Of a stretch of 64,000 bases of DNA, positions 9,299 to 19,900 are shown piece by piece (position 1 is the first letter of the stretch; each line of letters starts with the position of its first letter). This stretch comes from Bryopsis sp. KO-2023 (lineage: Eukaryota > Chlorophyta > Ulvophyceae > Bryopsidales > Bryopsidaceae). The notes under the pieces were generated by a model, which searched no databases, was not told where the DNA came from, and worked only from the letters and a program-made list of their open reading frames with translations. Made by a program: the position numbers and the translations under genes. The stretch spans positions 62,001-126,000 of the forward strand of contig BSYQ01000016.1 of the NCBI GenBank assembly GCA_030272585.1, written 5' to 3'.

Positions 9299-11113
9299 AT
9301 GGCTGCCGACACACCCGCCGCAATTATTGCGAGGTTGGAAGCGGAGGTAGCTCAAAAAGAAGAGGAGCTGCAGCACTTTGTTACGACCGCAGAGGAGGTG
9401 CTGCAGAACAATGAGGCCTTAACCCGGCAGCTCTCAGAGTTGAGTGACCGGACGAAAGCAGCTGAGGCTGCGAAGGAGGCAGCGGAAAAAGCCAAGGATA
9501 AGGCGGAGGCGGAAAAGAAAGAAGCGGAGGACAAGACTAAGGTCTTGGAAGAAAAATTGGAAGCCATGAAGCTGAAAAAGCAAAGGTTCCAATCTCACAT
9601 GATGGCTAACCATCGTGAGAATGACCTCCGCAAGCAAGCTCTCGGGGGAATAGTGGATCGATTTACCGCGGTAGAGGAAACGCTGCAGCAAGCTGTAGCA
9701 ACCGCGTGGAGTGCAGCAGCCAACAACCTTGAGAAGGAATTGGCAGAACAAGAGCTGCAGATCGATTTGCTGGGAGAGTCCCTCAGAGACGGCTCTGAAA
9801 AACTTCAAGTGCAGAGCGAAACAACGGACAAGATGCTGCGTTTGAACCCGCCGGTACCAGCACCACGGGTACGCGAAGAACTGGATCGCCAAGTCCAAGT
9901 TCTGTTGTCAAACGCAACACTTGATCTGGAACCGTCTAAGGACGATGATGCGGGAGGCTCAAGCAAGGGCCAGGGGAAAGGGAAAAACAAACGTCCAAGC
10001 TCGCCGTGTAGGGATGAAGATCCACACGGAAAGAGAAGGCGAGAGGACGGTGACGATGAAGGTGGTGAGCCACCGAGGGATCGTATGCCTGGAGATGCAG
10101 CAAGAGCCAACTTGTTACTCAAGTTAAAGGCTGCCGCATTAAAAACTCCAGCACCCTCACAACCAGCACCAACAGTTCAGACTCCCGGAGATGAGGCTAC
10201 CGCAATAGCACCGGGGGAGGACTTATTCGACATGAGAGAGGAGGAGCTTTTGGACTTGGATTTTAACGAAGAAATTGACTTCGGCAGTCCACCTCCTAGG
10301 CTCGAAGGTCCTAGTTCTGAACTGGAGGACGGGGAAATACGGAATGATGAAGGGCCAAGCCAGGTGACAGAGGTTCAGCGTGCGGTCCATCCACCGTTGG
10401 AGTTAGCTCCAACAGAAGCAGCACTTCGGGCTTTCCGAGAAAAGGTTAAGCTCAGAAGACTAAAGGCGGCTGCTCAGGACAAAGTGGATGCTGCACCCAG
10501 CGAAGTGAACCTGTCACGGGAGGATATCGAGGAGGCTTGCAACCCCATCACTGCGTCAGAGAAATGGCCGAAGGTCCAATATACAAACCCCAGGGACCGA
10601 GCCTTGCAAAATTACCGCGGCAACCGGCACTTTCACGAGTTGCCCATGTGCATTTGGTGCGGGAGAAGCCCAATGCAAGCAAGTGCTCAGCGGCTGACGC
10701 AGAAGAAGTATTCCGTCCTTCCTTGTGGGTATCACCTCGTGTGTGATGCTCATTGGTTGGCATACTCGATGCTGGGGCGCATCGTCACGGCGGTCCAAAA
10801 AGTCGCGGAAGTGGACAACAAGTCCATCGCCACCGTCTCCCCATTCTCTCTACCTGCCCATATGTTGAAGCTGACACGCTCGACGTTCGAAGAAATCCCT
10901 TCGTTCCCAGCTGAGCACGAGAAGTTGCCACACTGCAACATGTGTGTGAAGCGGCAGCTCAAGGTGTCCGGCATCACAAGGGATCTGCCATTCCTTAAGT
11001 CCAAGAGGGTGGCTGCCGCGTTTGATCCCTGTGTCCGGTATCGTGCAGTGCAGCAAGCGCATGCGCAGGAGCAGCGTGCTATTCAGCAAGCGCAAGCGCC
11101 GGAACAGCGTTAA
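9299..11113 (+). CDS. Third ORF of the retrotransposon: coiled coil plus Cys-rich protein
   Basis: A 604-residue frame from ATG 9299 in sense orientation, between pol and the 3' LTR, where an env-like gene sits in some elements. Residues about 10-90 are a strongly charged Ala/Glu/Lys coiled coil. The middle is acidic and disordered. The C-terminal third has Cys/His pairs that could bind zinc: CIWC near 450, CGYHLVCDAHW near 476 and CNMC near 547. I see no signal peptide or membrane segment, so it is not a classical envelope. It does not resemble Gag, Pol or a known accessory protein I can name. An in-frame extension to 9215 exists, but ATG 9299 fits the start of the coiled coil. The frame is fully open, which implies it is under selection in the element. 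Confidence 0.8.
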   Translation: MAADTPAAIIARLEAEVAQKEEELQHFVTTAEEVLQNNEALTRQLSELSDRTKAAEAAKEAAEKAKDKAEAEKKEAEDKTKVLEEKLEAMKLKKQRFQSHMMANHRENDLRKQALGGIVDRFTAVEETLQQAVATAWSAAANNLEKELAEQELQIDLLGESLRDGSEKLQVQSETTDKMLRLNPPVPAPRVREELDRQVQVLLSNATLDLEPSKDDDAGGSSKGQGKGKNKRPSSPCRDEDPHGKRRREDGDDEGGEPPRDRMPGDAARANLLLKLKAAALKTPAPSQPAPTVQTPGDEATAIAPGEDLFDMREEELLDLDFNEEIDFGSPPPRLEGPSSELEDGEIRNDEGPSQVTEVQRAVHPPLELAPTEAALRAFREKVKLRRLKAAAQDKVDAAPSEVNLSREDIEEACNPITASEKWPKVQYTNPRDRALQNYRGNRHFHELPMCIWCGRSPMQASAQRLTQKKYSVLPCGYHLVCDAHWLAYSMLGRIVTAVQKVAEVDNKSIATVSPFSLPAHMLKLTRSTFEEIPSFPAEHEKLPHCNMCVKRQLKVSGITRDLPFLKSKRVAAAFDPCVRYRAVQQAHAQEQRAIQQAQAPEQR

Positions 11114-11296
11114 GGAGGAGGGAAAAAGCGTTATCGTCGACCAAGTGTGTGCGTGCAGCAGCTGTCAGAGACGTCAGAGCAAGAGACAGGTCCAAGACAG
11201 TTGGGTGTGGGTATGGGAGTGGGTGAGTTTTGTGTTTGTGTTTTTCTGTTTTTGTTTTTCTTTGTGTTTTGGTGTGCGTGGGCGCCCACTTTTTGC

Positions 11297-11308
11297 GGGG
11301 GGGGCGTA
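11297..11308 (+). other. G-rich polypurine-tract candidate
   Basis: Eight G residues at 11297-11304 followed by CGTA sit immediately before the 3' LTR, where plus-strand priming starts in LTR elements. The interrupting C and T make it atypical. Confidence 0.5.
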
Positions 11309-11728
11309 TGTTAGTCTTTTAGCGCTATACGAGGTAGTTTGGGATAGAGCCGAGGGTGGCTGACGCATGTGGGTTCGCGAGTAAGACAGATTAGACCCAG
11401 AGTTTGGGGCATGCGTCAGCGTACTACACTTAGGGGTACTTAAGAGGCCCACTCGTTGTTTTGACACTCATAGTTACTTTGTAAGAACTCGGGATTCGTG
11501 GGATTGGTGTGTTCCCGCTTGTGTGTGTGTTTGTGTGTATGTGTCTAAGTGTTTGCCTGACGCAATCACTTATCCAACCAAGTGCTCTAGTAGCGTTCAC
11601 AACCGCGCTAGCTAGAGAGTTGTCTAAACCAACAAACCCCACAAGTATACTTGCGTTAGCCAGCAAGTTATCACGAATCCAATCAACACAGCCGACCACT
11701 ATTGCGTCACCCACAAGCTTCACTATCA
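11309..11728 (+). repeat. 3' LTR (420 bp)
   Basis: Starts TGTTAGTC and ends CACTATCA. No difference from the 5' LTR was seen in a by-eye comparison. Confidence 0.95.
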
Positions 11729-12035
11729 GTCGGCGACGCTGTGTCGGCGACGGCGTCGGCGACGGCATCGCCGACGGTTTCAGTGGCGTCGCCGACGGTT
11801 TCAGTGACGTCGCCGACGCCGTCGCCGACACAGCGTCGCCGACGAAACGTCGTTCGCAAGACGAAAACGTCGGCGACGCTGGTGTCGCCGACGTCACCAG
11901 CGTCACCGACGTCACGTCGGCGACGCTGCCTGAAAAGTGTGACCGACGCGTCGCCGACGTCATAACGACGGTGTGTCGGCGACAATGACGTCGGTGACGG
12001 TGTCGCCGACGGTGTCGGTGGGTGTCACTGAAACC
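11729..12035. repeat. GTCGCCGACG satellite, 3' flank of the retrotransposon
   Basis: A GC-rich array of GTCGGCGACG and GTCGCCGACG half-units in both orientations. It is so palindromic that open frames of 87-177 codons appear on both strands; none is a gene. The segment CGAAACGTCGTTCGCAAGAC near 11844 is the inverse of the sequence just before the 5' LTR. Confidence 0.8.
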
Positions 12036-12371
12036 TGTTTTCTGGATGTGGAATTGATGAATTTGGGGGAATTGATGAATTTGAGGGAATGGATTGATGA
12101 TTTGTTTTTCTGGCTGTGGAATTGATGAATTTGGGGAATGGATTGATGATTTGATTTATGATTCCAGGTGTCGATCCCGGATCTGCTCTTGCAGACGCTC
12201 CAGCAATCACATTAATTACATTAAAAAGCAATATTGCTTTTTCTTTCTCTTCCCTGATCTCTTCCGATTCTTTTTCCTTTCTGTTCAGGCTAGCCAACAG
12301 CGCTCTTCCAACAATAGCTTACTTTGATTGTTTGCAAACAAACATTTTTAGAGATCAACAGCTGGCTTGGG
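12035..12371. repeat. GAATTGATGAATTTG short tandem repeats, then gene-free DNA
   Basis: Between 12047 and 12155 the unit GGAATTGATGAATTTGGGG and a variant ending GGATTGATGATTTG recur four to five times. From 12160 to 12371 I see only T-rich sequence and no supported gene. Confidence 0.5.
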
Positions 12372-13757
12372 CTATGAAGCGTGAACTGTATGCTCCTTCA
12401 TTCGATCAGTCGCCTCATTGAGTGCATGTTTCACCCCGGGATCATACATAGAATTCCCAGCCATTGGGATCACATGCAACTCCATTTCTGGCCAAGCGTT
12501 CGACAAATCAAACGCTGTGCGCATGCGCAATAGGCAGACAAAATCCAGCCGCCCTTGCACCCGATGCATGGAATGTCACGAATCCTAAATCCACAGAAAC
12601 ACACCATGAAATGGGGAGAAAAAAAGCACAGAAATTAGGAGGCACCCTCACTTGTGCAGTGAACAGACCACATGAAGCTTTCAGTCATGGCAGTATGTTT
12701 CGTAGGGCTTCTGGGAGGGAAGTTTTAAAGCTTTCTCTGAAAACATTCAGATACCATGCACTGTCGTACCTATCCACCCCAGCAATCAGAGGCTCATCCA
12801 AAAATGCACCATTAATGGAATAGTGGCATTCCAGCAAAGGCTGCGCATGAGAAATCGACCTCGTGGGTTTAGGTTTCCCACCATCGGCATCGTCGTCTTT
12901 TTTATCGGGCTTCTTTTCACCGCCCCTTTTTTTCATAATGGATGCGATGGGTTCCCAAGCCGCATTGAAAATTTCTCCGGCCTTCACTATGCATTTCCCA
13001 GAAAACATGACGGTCATTTCCCATCGCCTCCATCGATTTGCCTGCATGTGATTACACAGAGCTTTGGTCTAATGACTGTCTCTCTTGAAAAATAAAAAAA
13101 AAACTACGCCAAGAAAGACGTTTTTGTGGTTTTTACTTACCGCTCTCTCCACAGTGTCTAAGTCAGGCGATGTCAGCCGCTTGTAATAGGAAGCAAGTGG
13201 ATCCTCCTTCTCTGAGTCGGAAAGAATGGATAAAAATCAAGCCCAGCCCTGTCCGTGTCAAAAGCAATTATTTGGACATCATGCAGATGCAAAAAAAAGT
13301 GAACGAAAACAGTCATGAGCAAGGCGATATAGAGCAGGTCTGACAGGAAATTTGACGTATTCGGGTGTGGCTGAGGTTTTAAATCCTGGTCGGTCCATGT
13401 CAAGTTTTGATTCTTTCAAAAACACCTGCCTCTTGTCTGTGAACAAAAGAACAGAAGCCATCTGGACACATTACTTAGGGCAGATTTAAAAATGTTTGTC
13501 ACCTCCGGAAAAAGGCTTCCAGCACCCCCTCTGTACATCCAATCGATTTCCTCCGTTCGCATCGTGCATATTCCCCTCAAAACCATCCCTGAAACCCTAA
13601 AAACCAACAGAACATTTTACCAACATCAATCACCACCCTTGCATTTTCTTTTTCTTTAATTCGATGTTTTCTGTTGGGTCAAGAACCTTTGTGAATAATT
13701 CCATACCAACAGTCCTGCCTTCTTTCACCTGTTTGGATGTGCGATTGCATAGGCCAG
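12372..13757 (-). pseudogene. Proline iminopeptidase-like gene, decayed
   Basis: Minus-strand exons match alpha/beta-hydrolase prolyl aminopeptidases (family S33), which release N-terminal proline from peptides. In order: a short LAYAIAHPNR piece (about 13757-13729); 13596-13503 with MVLRGICTMRTEEIDWMYRG; 13211-13141 with DPLASYYKRLTSPDLDT; 13041-12770 with RWRRWEMTVMF and ECHYSINGAF; 12584-12372 with VQGRLDFVC and NAWPEMELHVIP.

Three faults are visible. The GGSWG nucleophile segment expected just before LAYA is not found. The catalytic His of the AGHS motif is Asn here (AGNS). At 12561-12562 two bases separate IRDIPCI from VQGRLD where zero or three are needed, a frameshift. A Lys/Asp-rich insert is also present. 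A catalytically dead or pseudogene copy is the best reading; a base-call error at 12561 could explain the frameshift alone. Confidence 0.7.
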
Positions 13758-13921
13758 TCATGTTTTTTTCAAGTTCTCACCTTCATACTCTGACAGACCG
13801 CATTCAACTACGTCTTTCTTTGGGAAAACGCAGAAAGGTGGAATATTTGTTGCAGGGGTGTTTTCGGAAACACTGGATGTTATTTGAAAAACAATTGTTG
13901 TGTTGTCAAGTATTTACCTTG

Positions 13922-16900
13922 CAAGCGTCACCAAATCCTGACAAAGTATCTGGCGGTTTCATGTTCTGTGGACAAATAAAAAGAAAAACAGCCCAGAAAA
14001 ACATATCAATGGAACTGGTACGAACACTTCTTGTTGTTTTTTTCAGGTGGGATTTTTCTTGGTTTATGGTTTTTTTTTGTGGTCCAATTAAAAGTAGCTG
14101 AAACATCTTGGTTTATGTCTGGAAGATTACTGACCACAATCAAATAAGATACAAAACTCTGATTGAAATTGTTCTCTCAATATTCAGAACGCACCTAAAG
14201 CCTTCAAACAAAAAGTGGTTTCGTCGCAACTACATCTCAAGCTGGGTTTTAATAACGCAGCTATTCTATCCGAGCCCTTTCAAATTTCAGTGGGATTGTT
14301 TGGAATATGCAGCGGGGTGGCTTCCATCATACGGGGGAAAAAATGTGTTAGAAACTTGTTGAGATGACAAACTCACCCCACCGAATAAATTCCTGTTCAA
14401 GGGCAGCTCTAGGAACATCCAGCCTGGCAGCCTGTTGCAAAATCTCTGGCAGTACCTGCTTCCATCAACCCATGGTCTAAGATTCAACTCACATCCCCTT
14501 CCCTATCTTACCAAAATACAAAAAAAACAGTGCTTCAACTTTCAATTGAGAACAACCATGACATCTGTTTTCATTTTGTTGCACATTTCCACCTTGTATG
14601 CCACCATGCTTTGCTGATAGGATATGTTTCGAGGTGGCGAGCGATTCCCTGAGTCGAAATTGAGCCGGCCCTCTTTATTCAGCCTCTCCACAAATTTGTG
14701 CAGCTCAGCCTCCTGTCAAGACACACAGGTCTCCTGTCAGAAAAAAACGAAGCAAAGTAAAGGAGAGGGAAGGCCCCGAACTATCCACGAACTTTGAAAC
14801 ACGAAGGAAAATGTCTTCAAGAGACAACAGGAATGCTAAAGCCTTACAGGGGTTCACAAGCTTCGGCCAAAATGCTGGCAAACACCACCGCCACCCCATC
14901 AGATTTAATGGAGAAGGGCAGCAAGGATGCAGATGTCGAAATCGGTTACAGGGAATCCATGGACTCGATGATAAAGACCCGAAGGAAGAGCTTTAGTTTG
15001 GCTAGAAAAGTGTTGGCTGCATCGAGTCATAGATAGACCATAACAGTGGGAACTTAAATTTGAAAGTATGAAATCAAATACTTCAAATTAAACGACAAAA
15101 ACTATGCTGTTCAAAAAGTGCTTGAAAAGAAATACAAAAGGACTCCATTATATATATATAAGCAACTGCCATCATGTGGCAAGTACTGCTAAACAAATCA
15201 GACTTGAAATTTTATATTTTTTAATTTTGAGGAGACCCCTACCTCATCGCCCATTTTGGGGAATGCCTCTTGAAGCTGGAGATAAGGTGGCGGAAATTCT
15301 GGCCTGACTGCATGCCGACCAAATTCTTCGACCCGGCTGTGTCAGAGCCATAGTCCTGAGCTCTTTCCGCCTCAGCAATCCTTTCCCATTCCATCTCCAA
15401 ATCGTCCAGGGGGCCGGCATCCATTTGTTTCTGGAGCTCCTTTTGGGCAGCCTTCAATTTAGCGGCGAAAGCTTTCTGGAGCTCCTTTTCCCTGCCGGAA
15501 AAAGCATGATGAAGGCATTGATGGAGCGTAAAATGAAGGGGGACATCTTCAGGGCAAGAAGAGGGATTCGGGTGGTGGCTTTCTCACAAGACAATGAGGC
15601 AAAACGACATCTATCGAAAAACAAAATATAAATAATAGGACTCGTTCAAGAAAATTTCGGGGTGATTATTTCTCTGCCCTTTTATCTCCCCCGGGGCACT
15701 GTTCTTGCCATACTTATGATTGGCTCCAACTCAAAATCCCCCAATCAGCCAAAAACTGTATAAAGGAAAGAAACACCCAACCATATGAAGGAACAGAAGA
15801 AGAAAATGAAGTTGAATATGGGAATATATTAATTCACCTTCGTTTTTCCTGTTGCTGCCTCTTTCGTTCCTCGGCTCTCCGTCCTTTTTTTTTTCTTTTT
15901 CCAGACGCTTCTGTTCTCGTTCTTGTTGCTGCCTCAACCTCTCTTCTTCCCTGCTTTCGTTTCAATTCTTTTTCCCTTTCTTTTTCCTCCTCCTCCAATT
16001 TCTTTTTTTGTTCCCGCTCGATTCTCTCGCGTTCCTGTCCAAATACCAACAATCCCAACAACGACAAAATGAATGAAAAAAAAATAGGAGACGAGGCAGC
16101 TGCTTAATTTTTCTTCGAGACTTTACGCATCCCGTGCAGCGGCGGCCAAAACTTCTGCGCACAGAAACTTACTGTTTCGACGAGGGTCGCTTTCCACCCG
16201 GTTCAGAAAAGAAAGGGCTACGACCAGCAACAGCAAACATCCACATACCCAAGAAGAGCAACAGTGCCACTTCTGACAACCTGTTCGTATTGAAAACCTT
16301 CGCTAAAACATTGCTCGTCACTTGTTGGGGGACCTGTCCTCGTTGACGGGAACGTCCCTGCAATGCCGTTCGACACTTCGGGATTCGACGAAAGGAGTGA
16401 AAAAGTCCGAAAAGTGGAGTCATGTGTTGAAATGCGCATGTCTGACGGCGGCGAGACGGTACGCGGCGAATTGGGACTAAATCGTCGGCGACGGTATGGC
16501 TTCACCATTCAACGACGCCACAACGATGCCGTCGGCGACGCGCCCGTCACCGACGCAGCGTCGCCGACGAATGACACTCGACGGCGACGCCATAAACGAT
16601 GCCGTCGGCGACGCGCCCGTCACCGACGCAGCGTCGCCGACGAATGACACTCGACGGCGACGCCATAAACGATGCCGTCGGCGACGCGCCCGTCACCGAC
16701 GCAGCGTCGCCGACGAATGACACTTGACGGCGACGCTGTGAGTGCCCCAACCGATGTGCCAATCACCGTCGCCGACGCTCCTGGTGACGTCGCCGACGCG
16801 CTTGTCACGAACGACGGTGTCGGCGACGGCGTCGGCGGTACCCCCCTTCCGCCTTGTGTGTAAAATTTCAACACGATGTACCCAAAAAGTGATTCTGGAA

Positions 16901-19900
16901 GGAAAAACAAAGGTTGGTGTTTTGGGGGGGAGAAAGGACCTCACCGTACTGCCTGGAATTTCTGAACAAGGTTGCCAGACATCTGAAAAGCCAACGTCCA
17001 CGCCGTTCGAGGGTAGCTTTGTTCGTAGCGTGCGTAGCTTCCAGAATGGCTCTTTCAATCTGCATTTTTTTCAGTGCAGCAACCATTCAACCAGGCCCCC
17101 ACAATCGCCGAATATCTATTTTGATGATTGAATGCTGAAGGTAGCACACAAATGCAAACGAAAAAGGGGCCAACGTCCGCAAAATAAATATCAAAAGACT
17201 GATGTTCAGAAATGTCCAAAGACTGGGCGATCACAAATCCACCATGATGTGGTAGTGAGGGACCCAGTCAGTCATGCGATCGATCTCACCTGTTGGAGGG
17301 TCTTCAGGGCAACCCGAGCCCACTTGGACGCTTGGCACTTGTGCGGAATCGGTTGATAGCAAGCTTCAAAAACCACATACCCCACGGCAGTCCGGTGCAA
17401 GCTCATGATATTCTCCGTGTCGAACACCCTTCCCCACATCCTCTGCTGCACTTCTTCGTTGCACTCCTGCCCAGAAATATTTCTTTCAGTCCTCGACTCC
17501 CTCTTTTTCGGGGGTTAATTTTTCACAGAACTCGTTCTGAAGCGACAAAACTGAATGCACCCCCACCTGCAGAAGCCGGGCATGCAAGAATGCCAGCAGT
17601 GTGGTTTCGCTGTCGATGCTGGCATTGACCAAGCAGCCAACCATGAGGTTGGAAAGCATCGAGAACAGGGCTCCAATATGTATTTCTTGCATTCGGCTCG
17701 AAGACTTGCTCAACACCGCCCCCCAGATCGCTCCGAGAATTTCGGACAGCGATCCCTCCAGAGCTGCAAGCGATGAAAAAAACAGACCAAGATTTTAGAA
17801 GGATTATTATCATTTCACTGTTAAAAAAACTAACCTTGTTGCTTTTCCCCCCGAGAAAAAGTTTTCTTAGCCAGAAATACGCTGCAGAGAATGGGCTGAG
17901 CATTTGAAAATGTGATGGCCCCAAAAGCCTTGGGAAAAAAGGACCAAGAAAAACCAATAACATAGTTTTTATATTTGTTTTGTGGGGGTTCACAGGGTTG
18001 AGACAACTGACCTAGCTCCATTAGGACTCTCTGACACAGTTCCCAGGTCTGTCCAGCACACGACAGCAGCGACGATTTGCAGCAGGTTTGTAAGAATAGG
18101 AAGCAGCGCGAAACAATGGTTTCTCTCATTGACTGTAAACCACCATTTCATCCAACGGTCAGTCAGACAGGGCGTCTTTTTTTTAATTATTTGTTTCATT
18201 CAGCATCCCAAAACGGCCCGACAGCATCCTTCAGTTTATTGTTTTTAAATACATTATTGCTGACACAAAAAATCCACAAAAAGGGTCCTTTGTAGGGAAA
18301 ACACTCTTGGTCTTCCAAAAACGAAAATTTAAGAAAATGAAAAAGTAATTAAATCAATTAATACTTCCCAGGAAACTATTCGACACCTGATGAAAGAAGT
18401 CGACGGTCAGCGTCTTGAGCATCCATTTGAAACAGGGAACCAACATGTGTCGGAGTTGAGGGGGCATTTCTGGGCTTTCTCCCAGCAACAGCAATATGAC
18501 TGATGCTTGTGCTTGCTGGTCACCATGTGCGTGCTGATTGCGCAACCCATCCAACACTGCCTTTTTTGAGTTTTTTCCGGAAAGCAAAAAAAGGTAAAAC
18601 GGATAGCACACTCATATCTTCAAATTCAAATTTTGTTAATAAAAAAAAAAGAGCAAGGATGTATGTGTACCTAACAGCTACATATTCCTTTCCGCTTTTT
18701 TCTTCTTTCCAAAGGGCTTTTAAAACTAAAGATGTACAGCTTTTTAAGAAACCCTCTGTACTTCTTTCCAAAATTTCAACATCGCTGTCTGTCGATCTCA
18801 CCATGGTTTCCTCCTTTGGGAGGTTGGACAGGGCCTGTCTGGAAAGGACGGCCACTTTTCCCTGAAACGCTTTTGGATAGGATGGCAACAGCTTGCCGAT
18901 CAAAACTAGCCAAAAGGAAGCGACCTATTTTTTTTTATGAAACACACACACACATTAACACCAAGGGAATGCTGTTCACCAAAGCAAAAATGTTTTGCCG
19001 CGTTGTTTTAAAATAAAAACGAATTAAAAAAAGAGAAACTTTCGGCCAAGTTTTGAACCTTGTTGAAATATGGGGAGTATGTAAAGACATGAACTACTTT
19101 TTGTTTTTCGGATCAATAAATTAGCGCATGGGGAAAAAGAGAAATGAAAAAAGAAATAGTGATGCTTGGCATTTGCTTTTTCTGTTTTTTAAAGTTTCGA
19201 GAACATGGCGTTTTTTCATGATGGCTAATTGTCGCTGTTGATTTACCTTGATTGGGTCTTTCTCTTTTCTGCTCAGCGCCTCCTTCAGTTTTTGTCCCAT
19301 TATGGACAACACTTCCTCCCCTTCCTCCCCTTCCTCCCCTTGAGAAAAGAAAAACCCATCAATTAAAAAAAAGACCAAGAAAATGAGAACTCGGAAAATC
19401 GAAGGCAAACTTCCATCGGATTTCCCCTATGCGCTTATTGTGTGTGTGTGTGTGTGATTTTTTTTCTCTTTCCATGATTTTTTTTTTCAACGACTCCCTG
19501 TCAAACAGTGCAGTAGAAAAAAAATATTGATCAAAAAAATAAAAATAAAAAAACAAAACCGAATGACTTTTGAAACACTTTTTGTTCAGAAAAAAAATAA
19601 GTAAGAACAAAAAACCTGATTTTTAGGTGGTGATAAATACCTGTTGCTCCGCTATGCTCGTGTAATAATAGTGCCACAATGGAAGTCCAAGTTACTTCCA
19701 AGAAAGTGCTGCTTTTCCCACCAGCCAATCGGACTCCTTTTCATTAACAAAAAAAAGAAAAAAATAAATTGAATTAAAAAAAAGGGGGCCTCAATGAAAA
19801 AAAAAGAAACAAAAACTAGACCACCTCGGATTGACTTTCAGTCCATTCAGAAATAAATCATAAATTACCATTTATTTATTTATTCGAGATTGCGAAAAGA

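Larger units (their letters stand above)
1638..11728 (+). mobile_element. Complete Ty3/gypsy chromovirus-type LTR retrotransposon
   Basis: A 10.1-kb element with two 420-bp LTRs that look identical base for base, a primer-binding site, an intact gag, an intact pol in the -1 frame ending in a chromodomain, a third intact ORF and a G-rich tract before the 3' LTR. Identical LTRs and open frames mean a recent insertion. I see no 5-bp target duplication: the left flank ends GTCTA and the right flank begins GTCGG. Both flanks are the same satellite in opposite orientation, so exchange between copies or a rearrangement after insertion is likely. Confidence 0.93.

Noticed and set aside
11702..11988. 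Frames of 87-177 codons downstream of the retrotransposon
   Set aside because: Produced by the palindromic GTCGCCGACG satellite; they are open on both strands with repeated peptides.
14794..15036. Plus-strand frame of 80 codons
   Set aside because: It lies within the minus-strand exon series of the large gene, and no partner exons are found on the plus strand.
16529..16735. CRISPR-like array
   Set aside because: The 73-bp units are repeated as wholes with no distinct repeat and unique spacer, and the genome is eukaryotic.
16496..17058. Arg- and Asp-rich repeated frames on both strands
   Set aside because: Each repeats the same segment with a 73-bp period; this is satellite DNA, not a gene.
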